A stretch of DNA of 64,000 nt from Nocardia vinacea NBRC 16497 (GTDB taxonomy: Bacteria; Actinomycetota; Actinomycetes; Mycobacteriales; Mycobacteriaceae): positions 1 to 64,000 of the forward strand of contig NZ_BAGN01000426.1 of assembly GCF_000308835.1 (NCBI RefSeq). Reading direction: 5' to 3'. Positions 7,853-17,076 of the stretch are shown here, one piece after another. Every line of letters begins with the position of its first letter. Positions within the stretch are counted from its first letter, which is position 1. The notes beneath the pieces are model-generated. The model searched no databases, was not told where the DNA came from, and saw only the letters and a list, made by a program, of their open reading frames with translations. A program made the translations under genes and the position numbers.

Positions 7853-9451
7853 TCAGGCGACCTCGAGTGCCGTGTAGGTCGCCACCAGCATTCCGGCCAT
7901 GATGCCGAGGCCGACCAGCGGGCCGAGCATGGCGACCGAGAGCCAGCCGAGGCCGATCAGCGCCCCACCCGCCAACCAGGTCGCGACCGGCGCGAAACGC
8001 GACATCAGCTCGAAGAACTTGCCCGGCGTGACATGGTCGGCTTCGCAGGGTTCGTCGCCGTCGTGGACATACCCGACGACACCCGGCAGCCGCTTGGCGA
8101 TGAGCGCCGCGCCGTGGCCGCCCTTGATGTAGCGGACCTGCAGCGTGCCGGGCGGAACCGAATCGAATCCGGTGAAACCGCCGACCCCGACATCGCGCAT
8201 GCCGAGTCCGCGCAATGCGCTGCACAACCAGGCGACCGGCTTATCGGCACTGGCGCACACATTGACCAGCGAGCCGACCTGTCCGCGGTCGGCGCATTCC
8301 ACCCAGTCGAATTCGCGGGGCAGCACACTGCCCGCGAGGAAGACGTTCTGGAATGCCAGCGCAGGTATCTGCTTCAGCGACTGCCCGAACAGATAGGTGC
8401 CATTGCTGTGCCCGACGAAGTGGAACGGAATCCCTGGATGCCGGGCCAGGAAGTAGCTGTACTGATCGGCGAACCAGCGCAGATTGCGGCGCCGAGTGAA
8501 CGGCAGCGCGAAGTTGTAGGCGGACAGCCTCCCGTAGGACGGTGTCACCACCAGCACATCCGGTTCCAGCTCGTGCAGTTTCCGCTCGAGTTCGTTCGGC
8601 CATTCGCCATTGCCCGATCGAATTCCGTGCAGTGCGAACACCACCGACTTGATGCTCGCCTCATGCTCGGGTAAAGGGCTCGGGTTGGTGGATTCGACGT
8701 CCGCGGTAATGGCCCAGCGCAGAATGTCGTAGCGCTGTCCGGTGTAATCCTCGCGGACCTTGCGTCTGGTGCAGGCGATATCGGCGTGTGTCGCATTGGG
8801 CATCAGCTTCTGAACGCCGGTCGGCAGGGTTTCCAGATCGCGGCTGTCCTCGCTGTTCACCGACCAGTCGTTGCGCGCGCGCACCTGTACGACTGTCGGT
8901 GCTTTATCGCCGAGATCGGCAATTTCGCGCAGCCATAGGATGCGCAAATTGGTAATGAACGGTGAACCGCAGAGCATCTCCAGCACCGTGAACGTCTGCA
9001 GCAGCGGCACCAGCACCTTGGCCAGCATCCGGAACGGCCAAGGCGCGCGGTCCAGATCGACGCCGCGATTCGGCGCGGCGAGCAGCACGATGCGGGAGAC
9101 AGCGTCGGCCCAGGCCAATTGCGGGCCGTCGAGACCGCGCAGTGCCTGCAGGAAGGCGTAGCGGACCATGACGCCGCCGATGCTGTGCCCGATGAGGACG
9201 ACCTCTTCGGTCTGGCGCGGTCCGGTCCAAAAGGCGTCGATGCGATCGGCGAGATCGCGGCAGCGCGCGGTCAGGCTCCCTCGGCTCAGCCGCGTGACCG
9301 GCTCCGGGAATTGCCAGTAGACGGCTTCGTCCGGCCCGTACCCTGGCTCGTGGCGCAATTTGTCGAAGAGATCCTTCGCCGCATGCGGCGGTTCGGAAAG
9401 ACCGGCGACATAGACGATCAGTCGACGGCGCTGTGCGTGCGCGGATTCCAT
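7853..9451 (-). CDS. Two-domain alpha/beta hydrolase with C-terminal membrane segment
   Basis: 532 residues containing two alpha/beta-hydrolase units in tandem. The first (about residues 9-230) has the nucleophile elbow VVLIGHSIGGVMVRYAF and AAPNRG. The second (about 265-470) has VVFALHGIRSG and FHFVGHSNGTYLFGQ. Both elbows keep serine. The last about 45 residues are two short hydrophobic stretches, likely anchoring the protein to the membrane. Esterase or lipase activity is the family expectation; the substrate is unknown. ATG at 9451 follows GGGGATC. Possibly transcribed with the amidohydrolase. Confidence 0.88.
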   Translation of the reverse strand: MESAHAQRRRLIVYVAGLSEPPHAAKDLFDKLRHEPGYGPDEAVYWQFPEPVTRLSRGSLTARCRDLADRIDAFWTGPRQTEEVVLIGHSIGGVMVRYAFLQALRGLDGPQLAWADAVSRIVLLAAPNRGVDLDRAPWPFRMLAKVLVPLLQTFTVLEMLCGSPFITNLRILWLREIADLGDKAPTVVQVRARNDWSVNSEDSRDLETLPTGVQKLMPNATHADIACTRRKVREDYTGQRYDILRWAITADVESTNPSPLPEHEASIKSVVFALHGIRSGNGEWPNELERKLHELEPDVLVVTPSYGRLSAYNFALPFTRRRNLRWFADQYSYFLARHPGIPFHFVGHSNGTYLFGQSLKQIPALAFQNVFLAGSVLPREFDWVECADRGQVGSLVNVCASADKPVAWLCSALRGLGMRDVGVGGFTGFDSVPPGTLQVRYIKGGHGAALIAKRLPGVVGYVHDGDEPCEADHVTPGKFFELMSRFAPVATWLAGGALIGLGWLSVAMLGPLVGLGIMAGMLVATYTALEVA

Positions 9452-9559
9452 GATGATCCCCCGAGGTGCGGCGCCATCGATCCTCCGTCGACGGCATGCG
9501 CTGGTACTTCTACTACAACATCGCGAATACGTCCACCGGTGTTTCCTTCGGCACCGTAT

Positions 9560-10972
9560 TCATCGAGCGTAGAGGGCATGCCGTGCGCTCTCGTACGCCG
9601 TCCGGATCTGCCGCCCGATCGCCCCACCGTCGCTGGGCGCGCGGACCTCGGCGATGGTGCGTGCGGGCCAACTCGGGGGCTGTGCGGTGCCGCCCAGGGC
9701 CCAGGCCGCCTGCCGGGCCGCGCCGAGCGCGACGTATTCGCTCGGCTGCGGGACCGTGACCGTGAGCCCGAAGATCTGGGCGGCCACTTCGGCGACCAAG
9801 GCGGAGCGGGCGGCACCGCCGATGAGCAGCACACGGTGGATCGGGATTCCAGAGGTGCGCAGATGGTCGAGCGCGGCGGCCATATTGCAGAGCATGCCCT
9901 CGACGGCGGCCCGCGCAATATGGCTGGGGCGCAGGGTTTCCGGTCGTAGACCGTGCAGACTTCCCGTGGCGTGTGGCAAGTTCGGGGTGCGTTCGCCGGA
10001 GAGGTAGGGGAGCATGACGACGCCTTCGGAACCCGGCGGTGCTTGGCGAGCAAGGGCTTCCAGGCCGGTGAGGTCGACGCCGAGCAATCGGGCGGTCGAG
10101 TCGAGTACACGGGCGGCGTTGAGTGTGCAGGCCAGTGGCAGGAATGCGCCTGTCGCGTCGGCGAATCCAGCAATGGCACCGGTGGCATCGGCGCTCGGTG
10201 CGGTGGCACGGGTGTAGACGGTGCCACTGGTGCCGAGTGAGATGACGACGTCACCGTCTGCGATACCCAAACCCAGTGCGGCACCGGCATTATCACCGGT
10301 ACCCGCCGCGACGAGTGCGCCCTCAGGTGTGCGTCCGACCGCCTCGGCGGGTCCGGCGACGCGAGGGAGTTCCGGGTTCCGGCCCCGGAAGGCATGGGCC
10401 AGCAGGTCTTTGCGATACCGACCGGTCGCGGGCGACCAGTATCCGGTGCCAGAGGCGTCGCCGCGATCGGTGGTCGGTTCGACGGTGGGATCGGTCGGTC
10501 CTCCTCGTAGCCGCCAGGTCAGATAGTCGTGCGGAAGTAGTACCCGATGTGTGCGGTCGGCATGTTCGGGTTCGTGGTCGGCCAGCCAGCGCAGCTTGGC
10601 GACGGTGAATGCGGCCAGCGGAACACTGCCCACAGCGTCGGCCCAGACCTGCGGGCCGCCCAGTTCCGCGATCAACGTCTCGGCCGCATCGGCGGATCGT
10701 ATGTCGTTCCACAGCAACGCATCCCGGACCGGGCGACCATCGGCATCCAGTGCGACCAACCCGTGCTGTTGCCCCGCGACCGCCACCGCATCGGCCCGAT
10801 CCAACAACCCCTTGCCCGCCGAACACAGTGCCTGCCACCAGGATTCGGCGGGCACCGCGGTGCCGTCCGGGTGCGCCGCGCGCGCCTCGTCCAGGATCTC
10901 GCCGGTATCCGCATCGCACAGGAGGATCTTGCAGGATTGGGTGGAGCTGTCGACCCCCGCGACGGTGGCCAT
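9560..10972 (-). CDS. xylB: Xylulokinase-like FGGY carbohydrate kinase
   Basis: 470 residues, full length for FGGY kinases. The N-terminal ATPase-fold motif is GVDSSTQSCKILLCDADTG, followed by AVAGQQHGLVALD, which is typical of xylulokinases. ISLGTSGTVYTRA and MLPYLSGERTPNLP are the FGGY signature regions, and LLIGGAARSALVAEVAAQIF completes the nucleotide site. It should phosphorylate D-xylulose (or a similar ketose) with ATP to the 5-phosphate for the pentose phosphate pathway. The ATG shares one base with the stop of the upstream dehydrogenase (TGATG), so translation is coupled: polyol to ketose to ketose phosphate. Confidence 0.93.
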   Translation of the reverse strand: MATVAGVDSSTQSCKILLCDADTGEILDEARAAHPDGTAVPAESWWQALCSAGKGLLDRADAVAVAGQQHGLVALDADGRPVRDALLWNDIRSADAAETLIAELGGPQVWADAVGSVPLAAFTVAKLRWLADHEPEHADRTHRVLLPHDYLTWRLRGGPTDPTVEPTTDRGDASGTGYWSPATGRYRKDLLAHAFRGRNPELPRVAGPAEAVGRTPEGALVAAGTGDNAGAALGLGIADGDVVISLGTSGTVYTRATAPSADATGAIAGFADATGAFLPLACTLNAARVLDSTARLLGVDLTGLEALARQAPPGSEGVVMLPYLSGERTPNLPHATGSLHGLRPETLRPSHIARAAVEGMLCNMAAALDHLRTSGIPIHRVLLIGGAARSALVAEVAAQIFGLTVTVPQPSEYVALGAARQAAWALGGTAQPPSWPARTIAEVRAPSDGGAIGRQIRTAYESARHALYAR

Positions 10973-11970
10973 CACGCACCTGGCCTGAGCTGGATTTTGC
11001 GGCCGGTGCCCCCGCGGAAAGTCTGAAGCGCGTCGGCGAATTCGGCCAATCCGAAGCTGTGGGTGATCATGGCGTTCGCATCGATCACGCCCTTGCCCAT
11101 GAGTTCCACCGCGCGACCGAAGCTGTGTAGCACCGCCATCGAACCCACAATGGTGATCTCGTCGTTGTAGATCCGGAACGGGGAGATCGACGCGGTCGCC
11201 GCGCCCGGCGCCACCCCGAACTGCTGGAACACCCCGCCTCTGCGCACCCGGCCGAGTCCGTCCTCGATGGCGGGGATAGCGCCCGTGCAGTCGATGACCA
11301 CCTCCCACCCCTGCGGGCGGTCGAATTCGTCGGCGGTGGTGGCGGTGGCGTCCGCGCCGAGGTCGACGGCCACCCCGAGTCGCGTGGCATTGATGTCGAC
11401 CACCGACACCGACGCGGCCCCGGCGACTCTCGCCAACTGCAACATCAGCAGACCCATGGTGCCTGCGCCGTACAGCAGATAGTGCGCGCCGAGCGCATGT
11501 GGCAGTACATCGAACGCATGTACGGCACACGACAACGGCTCGACGAGCGCGCCGTGCGTGGTCGACAGCGTCTCGGGCAGCCGATAGCAATTCGCGGCAG
11601 GCACCGCGACGTATTCGGCCATCGCGCCGTCGACGGTATCGCCGATCGCGCCCCACCGTTCGCACAGATTCCCGCGCCCGGCCGCGCAGTAGTGACACGC
11701 GCCGCAGAACAACGACGGGTCCACCGCGACGGTATCGCCGATCCGCACACTGTCGACGCCGGTGCCCAGTGCCACCACCGAACCGGCGAACTCGTGACCG
11801 GGCACGATCGGATACGGCGTCGGCGGGAATTCGCCATCGGCAATATGCACATCGGTGCCGCAGATGCCGACCGCGTCCACCCGCACCACGACCTCACCGG
11901 GCCCGGGCGCCGGATCCGGCACGTTCTGTACGGCGAATTTCTCAGGCGTTTCGATCACGACCGCACGCAT
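10972..11970 (-). CDS. Zinc-dependent medium-chain polyol/alcohol dehydrogenase
   Basis: 332 residues from ATG 11970, preceded by AAGGT. Catalytic zinc ligands are in CGTDVH, GHE (PGHEFAGSV) and the downstream glutamate; the structural zinc loop CGACHYCAAGRGNLC has all four cysteines. LYGAGTMGLLMLQLA is the NAD-binding glycine motif. Coupling to a xylulokinase-like gene suggests a polyol dehydrogenase, for example D-arabinitol or xylitol to D-xylulose; that assignment is inferred from context. An open reading frame continues 48 codons upstream, but homology begins at MRAVVIETPE. Confidence 0.92.
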   Translation of the reverse strand: MRAVVIETPEKFAVQNVPDPAPGPGEVVVRVDAVGICGTDVHIADGEFPPTPYPIVPGHEFAGSVVALGTGVDSVRIGDTVAVDPSLFCGACHYCAAGRGNLCERWGAIGDTVDGAMAEYVAVPAANCYRLPETLSTTHGALVEPLSCAVHAFDVLPHALGAHYLLYGAGTMGLLMLQLARVAGAASVSVVDINATRLGVAVDLGADATATTADEFDRPQGWEVVIDCTGAIPAIEDGLGRVRRGGVFQQFGVAPGAATASISPFRIYNDEITIVGSMAVLHSFGRAVELMGKGVIDANAMITHSFGLAEFADALQTFRGGTGRKIQLRPGA

Positions 11971-12055
11971 AGCACTACCTTGCACCCCAACCCCGCCGCA
12001 CCGTCGCATTTCGACCCGCCGCATCGCGGATTTCCGGATGAGGCAGACTGTCGCG

Positions 12056-12553
12056 GTGAACGACGACCCGGACCGGCACGCCGACGTGCACGTCCGCATG
12101 GGCGACGGAACCACACTGCCCGCCCTGACGGATCCACTGCTGGACGATCTGCTGCGTGAACCACCCGATCCGGAATATCCGGCGATCGTGGTCGAACGCG
12201 GCGAGCATGCCTATATCCAGGCTCGCCTCCTGCCCGACGGTGTGTACGAGCTCGAGCACCGCGCCACCGGATCGGACGAGTGCTTCCAGATATACACCCC
12301 CGATGCCAAGCTCGTCCGCGATGTCATGTGGGCGTGGATCGACGAAAACACGTGGTGGCGCGACAGTGTCGGCTGGTATCGCGTCGATCCGGCGGTCGCG
12401 GAATTGGAAGCCACCCGACGCGAACTGTCCGGCCTGCTGGACGGACTTTCGGTGATGGACGGCATCGAGTCGGCGATGGACGATGCGTTGAACCGCGCGG
12501 ACGAACTACTTGCCATGGAACTTCCCGAAGACGACGAGTCAGACCGAGGTTAG
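12056..12553 (+). CDS. Hypothetical acidic protein
   Basis: 165 residues from the GTG at 12056 (GAGGCAG about 9 bases upstream); an ATG at 12038 is the alternative start. The protein is acidic and rich in tryptophan in the middle (VMWAWIDENTWWRDSVGWYRVD), with strands AIVVERGEHAYIQARLL and VYELEHRA, and a helical acidic tail. Immunity-protein-like folds share this flavour, but I cannot name a family. It is the only + strand gene inside the sugar block, divergent from the dehydrogenase and convergent with the GH172 gene, whose last 15 bases it overlaps. Confidence 0.7.
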   Translation: MNDDPDRHADVHVRMGDGTTLPALTDPLLDDLLREPPDPEYPAIVVERGEHAYIQARLLPDGVYELEHRATGSDECFQIYTPDAKLVRDVMWAWIDENTWWRDSVGWYRVDPAVAELEATRRELSGLLDGLSVMDGIESAMDDALNRADELLAMELPEDDESDRG

Positions 12554-13570
12554 GTGGCTCTGATACCACAGCGCCGTCGTCGCGATATCGGCTTCCGTCA
12601 GCGGCAGATAGGTGCCGTCGTCGCGCCAGCCGAGCGCCTGGATCGTGACGCGCAGCTCCCGCTGGAAGCAGATCGGATCGCGAATATGCCAGCGGTACAT
12701 GCCGAATCGCTGGTGGGGCTGATAGATCTCGTCGGGCGGCAGAACTTGGTGCAGGCCGAGATAGGGTGTCGAATACGTGCGGTAGACGCCGTCGAGATCG
12801 AAATTCCATGCGCCACCGAAGTAATCCTCGGTGCCGGTGCCGCAGAGGGTCGGATGGGTGGTGTCACCGTCGAGGTAGAACTTCAGCTCGCCCTCGCCCC
12901 ACCAGCCGGGTGCGCCGGGTCGAATCGCCAGGTAGGTGCCGACATATCGACCGGGACCCGGCACCGCGTCGAGGATGGTGTGCAGGGCGGGCGCGCCGAG
13001 TGGCGTGCTGTGACGCCGTAGCGCGTGCAGATATCCGGCGGAATCGGGCACCTTCTCCTCGGAATAGGTGAACTGGTAGTAGACCGGCACCGCACGGTCG
13101 CTGCCGTTGTGCAGTGTGATCCTGGCGTGCTCGCGAAATGGCATGGGCCAGAAGCTGTTCAGACCACCAGCGGGCGCGACGACCACCATCTCGGACCGCA
13201 CCAGCGCCAGTTCGTCCCAGCCGTTGCAGAAGAAATCGCCGAGTGGCAGGTCGATCGATGGCGCGGGTTCGTCGTCCCAGTAGAAGCGCAGCGTGAGCTG
13301 CCGCAGCACCGCGCGGTCGGTGGTGAGCCAGCAGTGGCGCAGCACACCCGCGCCGGAAATATCTGCGAGCGTTGCGGTTTCGCCCGCACCGAGGTGAATG
13401 GACGGGGAGACTTTCCAGCCGGGGCCGAGCAGCCGCGCCGCATGTGCCCCGGTGCCCTCGATAGCGCGCGCCCCGGCACCGGGGGAGCCGGTCGGATTCT
13501 CCGCACTGATCGAGCGGGTCCGCGCGGCGTCGAGCCGCCAGAGCTCCGATGCCGATCCGAGAACGGTCAC
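12539..13570 (-). CDS. GH172 (DUF2961) glycoside hydrolase, D-arabinofuranosidase-like
   Basis: 343 residues from a GTG at 13570 that overlaps the thioredoxin stop (GTGA). CGTGTEDYFGGAWNF carries the family signature with a catalytic glutamate; LPLGDFFCNGWDELAL and FWPMPFREHARI are further DUF2961 landmarks. Characterised GH172 members act on alpha-D-fructofuranose or D-arabinofuranose, the latter from mycobacterial arabinan. No signal peptide is visible, so the enzyme probably works in the cytoplasm or is exported by another route. It lies in an operon with an isomerase and an FGGY kinase, consistent with release of a furanose that is then isomerised and phosphorylated. Confidence 0.92.
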   Translation of the reverse strand: MTVLGSASELWRLDAARTRSISAENPTGSPGAGARAIEGTGAHAARLLGPGWKVSPSIHLGAGETATLADISGAGVLRHCWLTTDRAVLRQLTLRFYWDDEPAPSIDLPLGDFFCNGWDELALVRSEMVVVAPAGGLNSFWPMPFREHARITLHNGSDRAVPVYYQFTYSEEKVPDSAGYLHALRRHSTPLGAPALHTILDAVPGPGRYVGTYLAIRPGAPGWWGEGELKFYLDGDTTHPTLCGTGTEDYFGGAWNFDLDGVYRTYSTPYLGLHQVLPPDEIYQPHQRFGMYRWHIRDPICFQRELRVTIQALGWRDDGTYLPLTEADIATTALWYQSHLTSV

Positions 13571-14031
13571 AGCCCCGGCCAGCCGTATCGGTCGGTGACG
13601 GCGGCGTGGCCCGCGCGCTTCTGGTAGGCGATGGTGGTCGGCGGCTGTTCGGGTTCGCCGACCGAGATGCTCGCCGAGAGCTGCGCCAGTTCGCGCCGGA
13701 ATCGGTCCATATCCAGCCAGCGGATCTGCTGCACCAATTCCTCCATTGTTTCGGCGGGCAGGGCGCCGGCCTCCGAATAGACCAGCAGGCCCTCGCGGAA
13801 GGCCATGAGCGTTGGGTAGGCCGAGACGTCGGCAATCTCGGTCAGCTGCTTCTCTGCATCGATATCGACTGTGCCGTAGACGATTTCGGGGTGCAGATCC
13901 GCGGACGCCGCGAAGACCTCGGCGAACCGGCGCGACGGCTCACACCACTGCGCACCCCAATCGATCAGCACGATATGGCTGTTCGCGATGGTCGCATCGA
14001 AATTATTTCGGGTCACGGTCATTGTCGGCAT
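13567..14031 (-). CDS. Thioredoxin-like protein with WCEPS active site
   Basis: 154 residues from ATG 14031, placed by GAGGAC upstream; ATG 14022 is the alternative. VLIDWGAQWCEPSRRF corresponds to the thioredoxin WCGPC loop, but the second cysteine is serine, so ordinary dithiol exchange is not possible. VSAYPTLMAFREG has the cis-proline. The C-terminal extension of about 40 residues (MDRFRRELAQLSASISVGE) is not part of the fold. It sits between the FGGY kinase and GH172 genes with overlapping ends. A role as a thiol chaperone, in mycothiol adduct handling or as a redox sensor is possible; none is shown. Confidence 0.88.
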   Translation of the reverse strand: MPTMTVTRNNFDATIANSHIVLIDWGAQWCEPSRRFAEVFAASADLHPEIVYGTVDIDAEKQLTEIADVSAYPTLMAFREGLLVYSEAGALPAETMEELVQQIRWLDMDRFRRELAQLSASISVGEPEQPPTTIAYQKRAGHAAVTDRYGWPGL

Positions 14032-14089
14032 CGAGGTCCTCGCGATAACTGTCCTGTGTGCAACCCTGCATCCTCGCATAGGCGGCGGT

Positions 14090-15574
14090 TTACGGGAGGT
14101 GAGCGGATCGGTGTTGCTCCGCCGCCAGAAAATGCGCTATGTCTGCGGTGGATTCGTACAGCTCGCGGTAGCGCCGGTAGTACGACGCATAGATCGCGCC
14201 GCGATCCGCATCGGGCTCCACAACGCCGATGACCGGATTCCAGCCCGCGGTATCGACGCCGACGGCCTCCGCCGCGAGCAGCGCGTCACCGAGGCAGGCG
14301 CCGACGGTATCGGCCGGTAGTTGCTGCGGTAGGCCGGTCACATCGCTGACGATCTGGGTCCAGAGCCCGCCCTTGGTCCCGCCGCCGACGGCGACCAGTC
14401 GCGGGGCCTGTCCGCCTGCCATGGCTTCGAGGTTGTGCCGCACGCCGTAGGCGATGCCTTCGAGCACCGCCCGGTACAGCTCCGCACGTCCGTGTCCGAG
14501 GGTGAGGCCCGCGATAATGCCCCGCGCATCCGGATCGAACAGCGGTGTGCGCTCGCCCGCGAAGTACGGGAGCGCGAGCAGGCCGCGACTGCCCGCCGGA
14601 ACATCGGTGGCCTCGGCCACCAGGTCGGCGAAGTCGCCGCTGACGAGTTTGCGCAGCCAATCGGTGACCGCGCCGGAGGTCGCCATGCCCGCCGCCGATG
14701 TGTAGGTGCCCGGCCAGGTGCCGCAGGTGAGCCAGAGGCCGGGATGCGGGCGGGGATCGGTCAGCACCTGCACGAGGAACATGGTGGTGCCGTACATGAT
14801 CATGGCGTCGCCGGGTGCCCGGACACCGACGCTGGCGGCCTCGGCCCAGGCGTCGATGGTTCCGGTGGTGACGGGCAGTCCGGCGGGGAGCCCGGTCGCC
14901 GATGCGGCCGCCGCACTCACCTTGCCGACGACTTCGGTGGGCCAGGCCAATTCGGGCAGCTTCAGACCGGGAGCAACTGCGGCGGCCCAGTCGTGCGCCC
15001 AATTTCGTCGGCCCAGGTCGTACATCGGGACGCACTGACTGGCCGATTGATGATCGAGCACATAGCGTCCGGTGAGTCGGTGCACCAGAAATGAACTCGC
15101 CATCAACAGCATTTCGGTACCCGCCGCGACCTGCGGTTCGTGTCGGGCGAGCCAGCGCAACTTGGGCCCGACGGCCTGGCTGGTCAAGGGTGAACCGCCG
15201 CGCTCCAGTACTGCGGCGGCACCGAATACCTGGTTCAGTTCCGCGATTTCGGCGGTTGCCCTGGTGTCGACACCATAGAGGATGGCCGGACGCAGGGGCC
15301 TTCCGACGGCGTCGGCGGGTAGCAGGCACGGGCCGATGCCGGATACCGCGAGTGCGTCGAGAGTCGCACCGTCGGACGCACCGAGGAGTTCGCGGATGAT
15401 CGCCTGGAACTCCGCCCACCAGATGCGCTCGGCATCGTGTTCGACCCAACCCGGCCGCGGTGTCGAAACACCGTGCGTTCGTTCGGCTCTGGCGATAACG
15501 GTGCCGTCCGGCCGGACCAGGACGCCCTTGGAACTGGAGGTCCCGATATCGACGCCGAGGAATGCGCTCGTCAT
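14090..15574 (-). CDS. FGGY-family carbohydrate kinase (ketopentose kinase candidate)
   Basis: 494 residues, full length. GVDIGTSSSKGVLVRPDG opens the fold, ALAVSGIGPCLLPAD lies at the substrate pocket, MIMYGTTMFLVQVL and LPYFAGERTPLFDPDARG are FGGY signatures, and LVAVGGGTKGGLWTQIVSDV binds nucleotide. It is distinct from the xylulokinase-like protein encoded nearby. The ATG overlaps the stop of the isomerase gene by four bases (ATGA), so the two are translationally coupled: aldose to ketose, then ketose to ketose phosphate. If the sugar is D-arabinose the kinase substrate would be D-ribulose; this is an inference. Confidence 0.92.
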   Translation of the reverse strand: MTSAFLGVDIGTSSSKGVLVRPDGTVIARAERTHGVSTPRPGWVEHDAERIWWAEFQAIIRELLGASDGATLDALAVSGIGPCLLPADAVGRPLRPAILYGVDTRATAEIAELNQVFGAAAVLERGGSPLTSQAVGPKLRWLARHEPQVAAGTEMLLMASSFLVHRLTGRYVLDHQSASQCVPMYDLGRRNWAHDWAAAVAPGLKLPELAWPTEVVGKVSAAAASATGLPAGLPVTTGTIDAWAEAASVGVRAPGDAMIMYGTTMFLVQVLTDPRPHPGLWLTCGTWPGTYTSAAGMATSGAVTDWLRKLVSGDFADLVAEATDVPAGSRGLLALPYFAGERTPLFDPDARGIIAGLTLGHGRAELYRAVLEGIAYGVRHNLEAMAGGQAPRLVAVGGGTKGGLWTQIVSDVTGLPQQLPADTVGACLGDALLAAEAVGVDTAGWNPVIGVVEPDADRGAIYASYYRRYRELYESTADIAHFLAAEQHRSAHLP

Positions 15575-16983
15575 CGGGTGAACTCGTCGAGGGTGATATC
15601 GAGGAGATCGCAGGCGGCCCGGACGGTGGCGCGATGGTCGCCCGGGACGGCGTGAATATGGTTGGCGCCGAAGCGGGACAGGAAATCACCGGCATGTGCG
15701 TCCAACCGAGCGAAGGCATGTGGCCATTCCCAGGTGGACTGTTTCATCAGCGATTCATTGGTCGCCTGGTCATAGGTCTCGAAATCGCCCAGCATCAACT
15801 GCATTCGGTAGTCGCCGTCCTTGCGGGTGAGGCGGGCCAAGGTCATCCGGCCCGGCGCGGCCAGATGGTGCACCGACGCACCACCCGCCGGGAAGAAGAA
15901 CACCTCCGGATAGAGATGTACGTTGGCGAGATTCTCGGTCGGCTCGTCGCTGCGGGCGGCGAACCAGGTGGCGTGCTGGCCCGAGTTGCACAGATCCCAG
16001 ATATCGCGGTCGGCGTGATAGTGCCGGACATCGGCGAAAAGCACTGGGGTGTGGGCGATCTGCTGCAGCAGCCGCATGGTGAGTGCGCCGTCCATATCCG
16101 CTTCGGTCGCGCACACATGGGGTTGTTTGGGGCCGTTCCAATCGTAGGGGTCGTTGAGGAACGCCTCGGTGATGTCCATGGTGGCGAAATACTGGGTGAG
16201 CTCGGGCTGGCCCTTGATACCCGAGAAGTCCAGCCGCCATTCGTCGATCAGCTCACGCACGGCGAGATACGAGCGAATCTGGCGTTCCAGCAATTCCGGA
16301 GTGAGTTTCACACCGTCGTAGTGCACACCGGCGGTGTTGCGCTCCAACCACTCTCGCGCCCCCTTCGCCTCACCGGCATCGGCCTGCTCGGCGCGGCGGA
16401 CGATCTCCCACTGGTCGATCTCCTCGACATCGATGCCGAAAAGGCGCTGCCACTGATCGGTATTGGCGACGGCAGTATTCATTCCCATCGGCCGTCCGCC
16501 GAAGCGCCCGAAAGTGCTACCGCGCAAGCTCGATACGGCGGCTGCCGCGCTCGCCCGACTACCGATGGCCTCGATCAGCTCGGCATCGGCCGGATCGCCC
16601 CACAACCGGGTATGCGTGCGGCCGATCTGATCCAGCGCGCCGCCCGCGGCCAGCATGCCGACCATGCCCGGCTGCACCGGATCGATATTGGACAGCAACA
16701 GCAGCGGACCCGGTGTCGCACCCGCGGCCAGCATGGTGAAGTGCGGAAACGCCCAGACCGCATAGTGCAGCACTGTGAGATCCACACCGGCGGCGGCGAC
16801 CTCGCGTGCCACCGTGCCGGCCAGTGCGTTCGTACTGATCTGCGCCGCACCCCGGATCACCTCGTGCCCGGCCGCCCGCAACCCGGCGACGAGCCGATCC
16901 TCGGCCGACTCGATGAACTCCGCGATCCCGGCGTGCACATAATCACGCCCGTCGGACACGCTCATAACCCCGATCCGCGCCAT
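15571..16983 (-). CDS. L-fucose/L-arabinose-type isomerase family protein
   Basis: 470 residues. In the second half CATEADMDGALTMRLLQQ, PVLFADVRHYHADRD and CNSGQHATWFA hold the glutamate, aspartate and histidine expected to bind the catalytic manganese in fucose-isomerase-like enzymes. The N-terminal part (LAAGATPGPLLLLSNIDPV) fits the domain shared by FucI and AraA relatives. FucI enzymes commonly also convert D-arabinose to D-ribulose. GGGAGG precedes the ATG. First gene of an operon with kinase, thioredoxin-like and GH172 genes. Substrate specificity cannot be read from the sequence. Confidence 0.9.
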   Translation of the reverse strand: MARIGVMSVSDGRDYVHAGIAEFIESAEDRLVAGLRAAGHEVIRGAAQISTNALAGTVAREVAAAGVDLTVLHYAVWAFPHFTMLAAGATPGPLLLLSNIDPVQPGMVGMLAAGGALDQIGRTHTRLWGDPADAELIEAIGSRASAAAAVSSLRGSTFGRFGGRPMGMNTAVANTDQWQRLFGIDVEEIDQWEIVRRAEQADAGEAKGAREWLERNTAGVHYDGVKLTPELLERQIRSYLAVRELIDEWRLDFSGIKGQPELTQYFATMDITEAFLNDPYDWNGPKQPHVCATEADMDGALTMRLLQQIAHTPVLFADVRHYHADRDIWDLCNSGQHATWFAARSDEPTENLANVHLYPEVFFFPAGGASVHHLAAPGRMTLARLTRKDGDYRMQLMLGDFETYDQATNESLMKQSTWEWPHAFARLDAHAGDFLSRFGANHIHAVPGDHRATVRAACDLLDITLDEFTR

Positions 16984-17076
16984 CCCGACCGCCTCCCAAC
17001 GCGCAGGCCCCCTCCAGGATTATCTATCCGAAGAGGGCCGCCGGTGGTCGGCTTCGGGCGAGCGGGTTCGAGGTCG

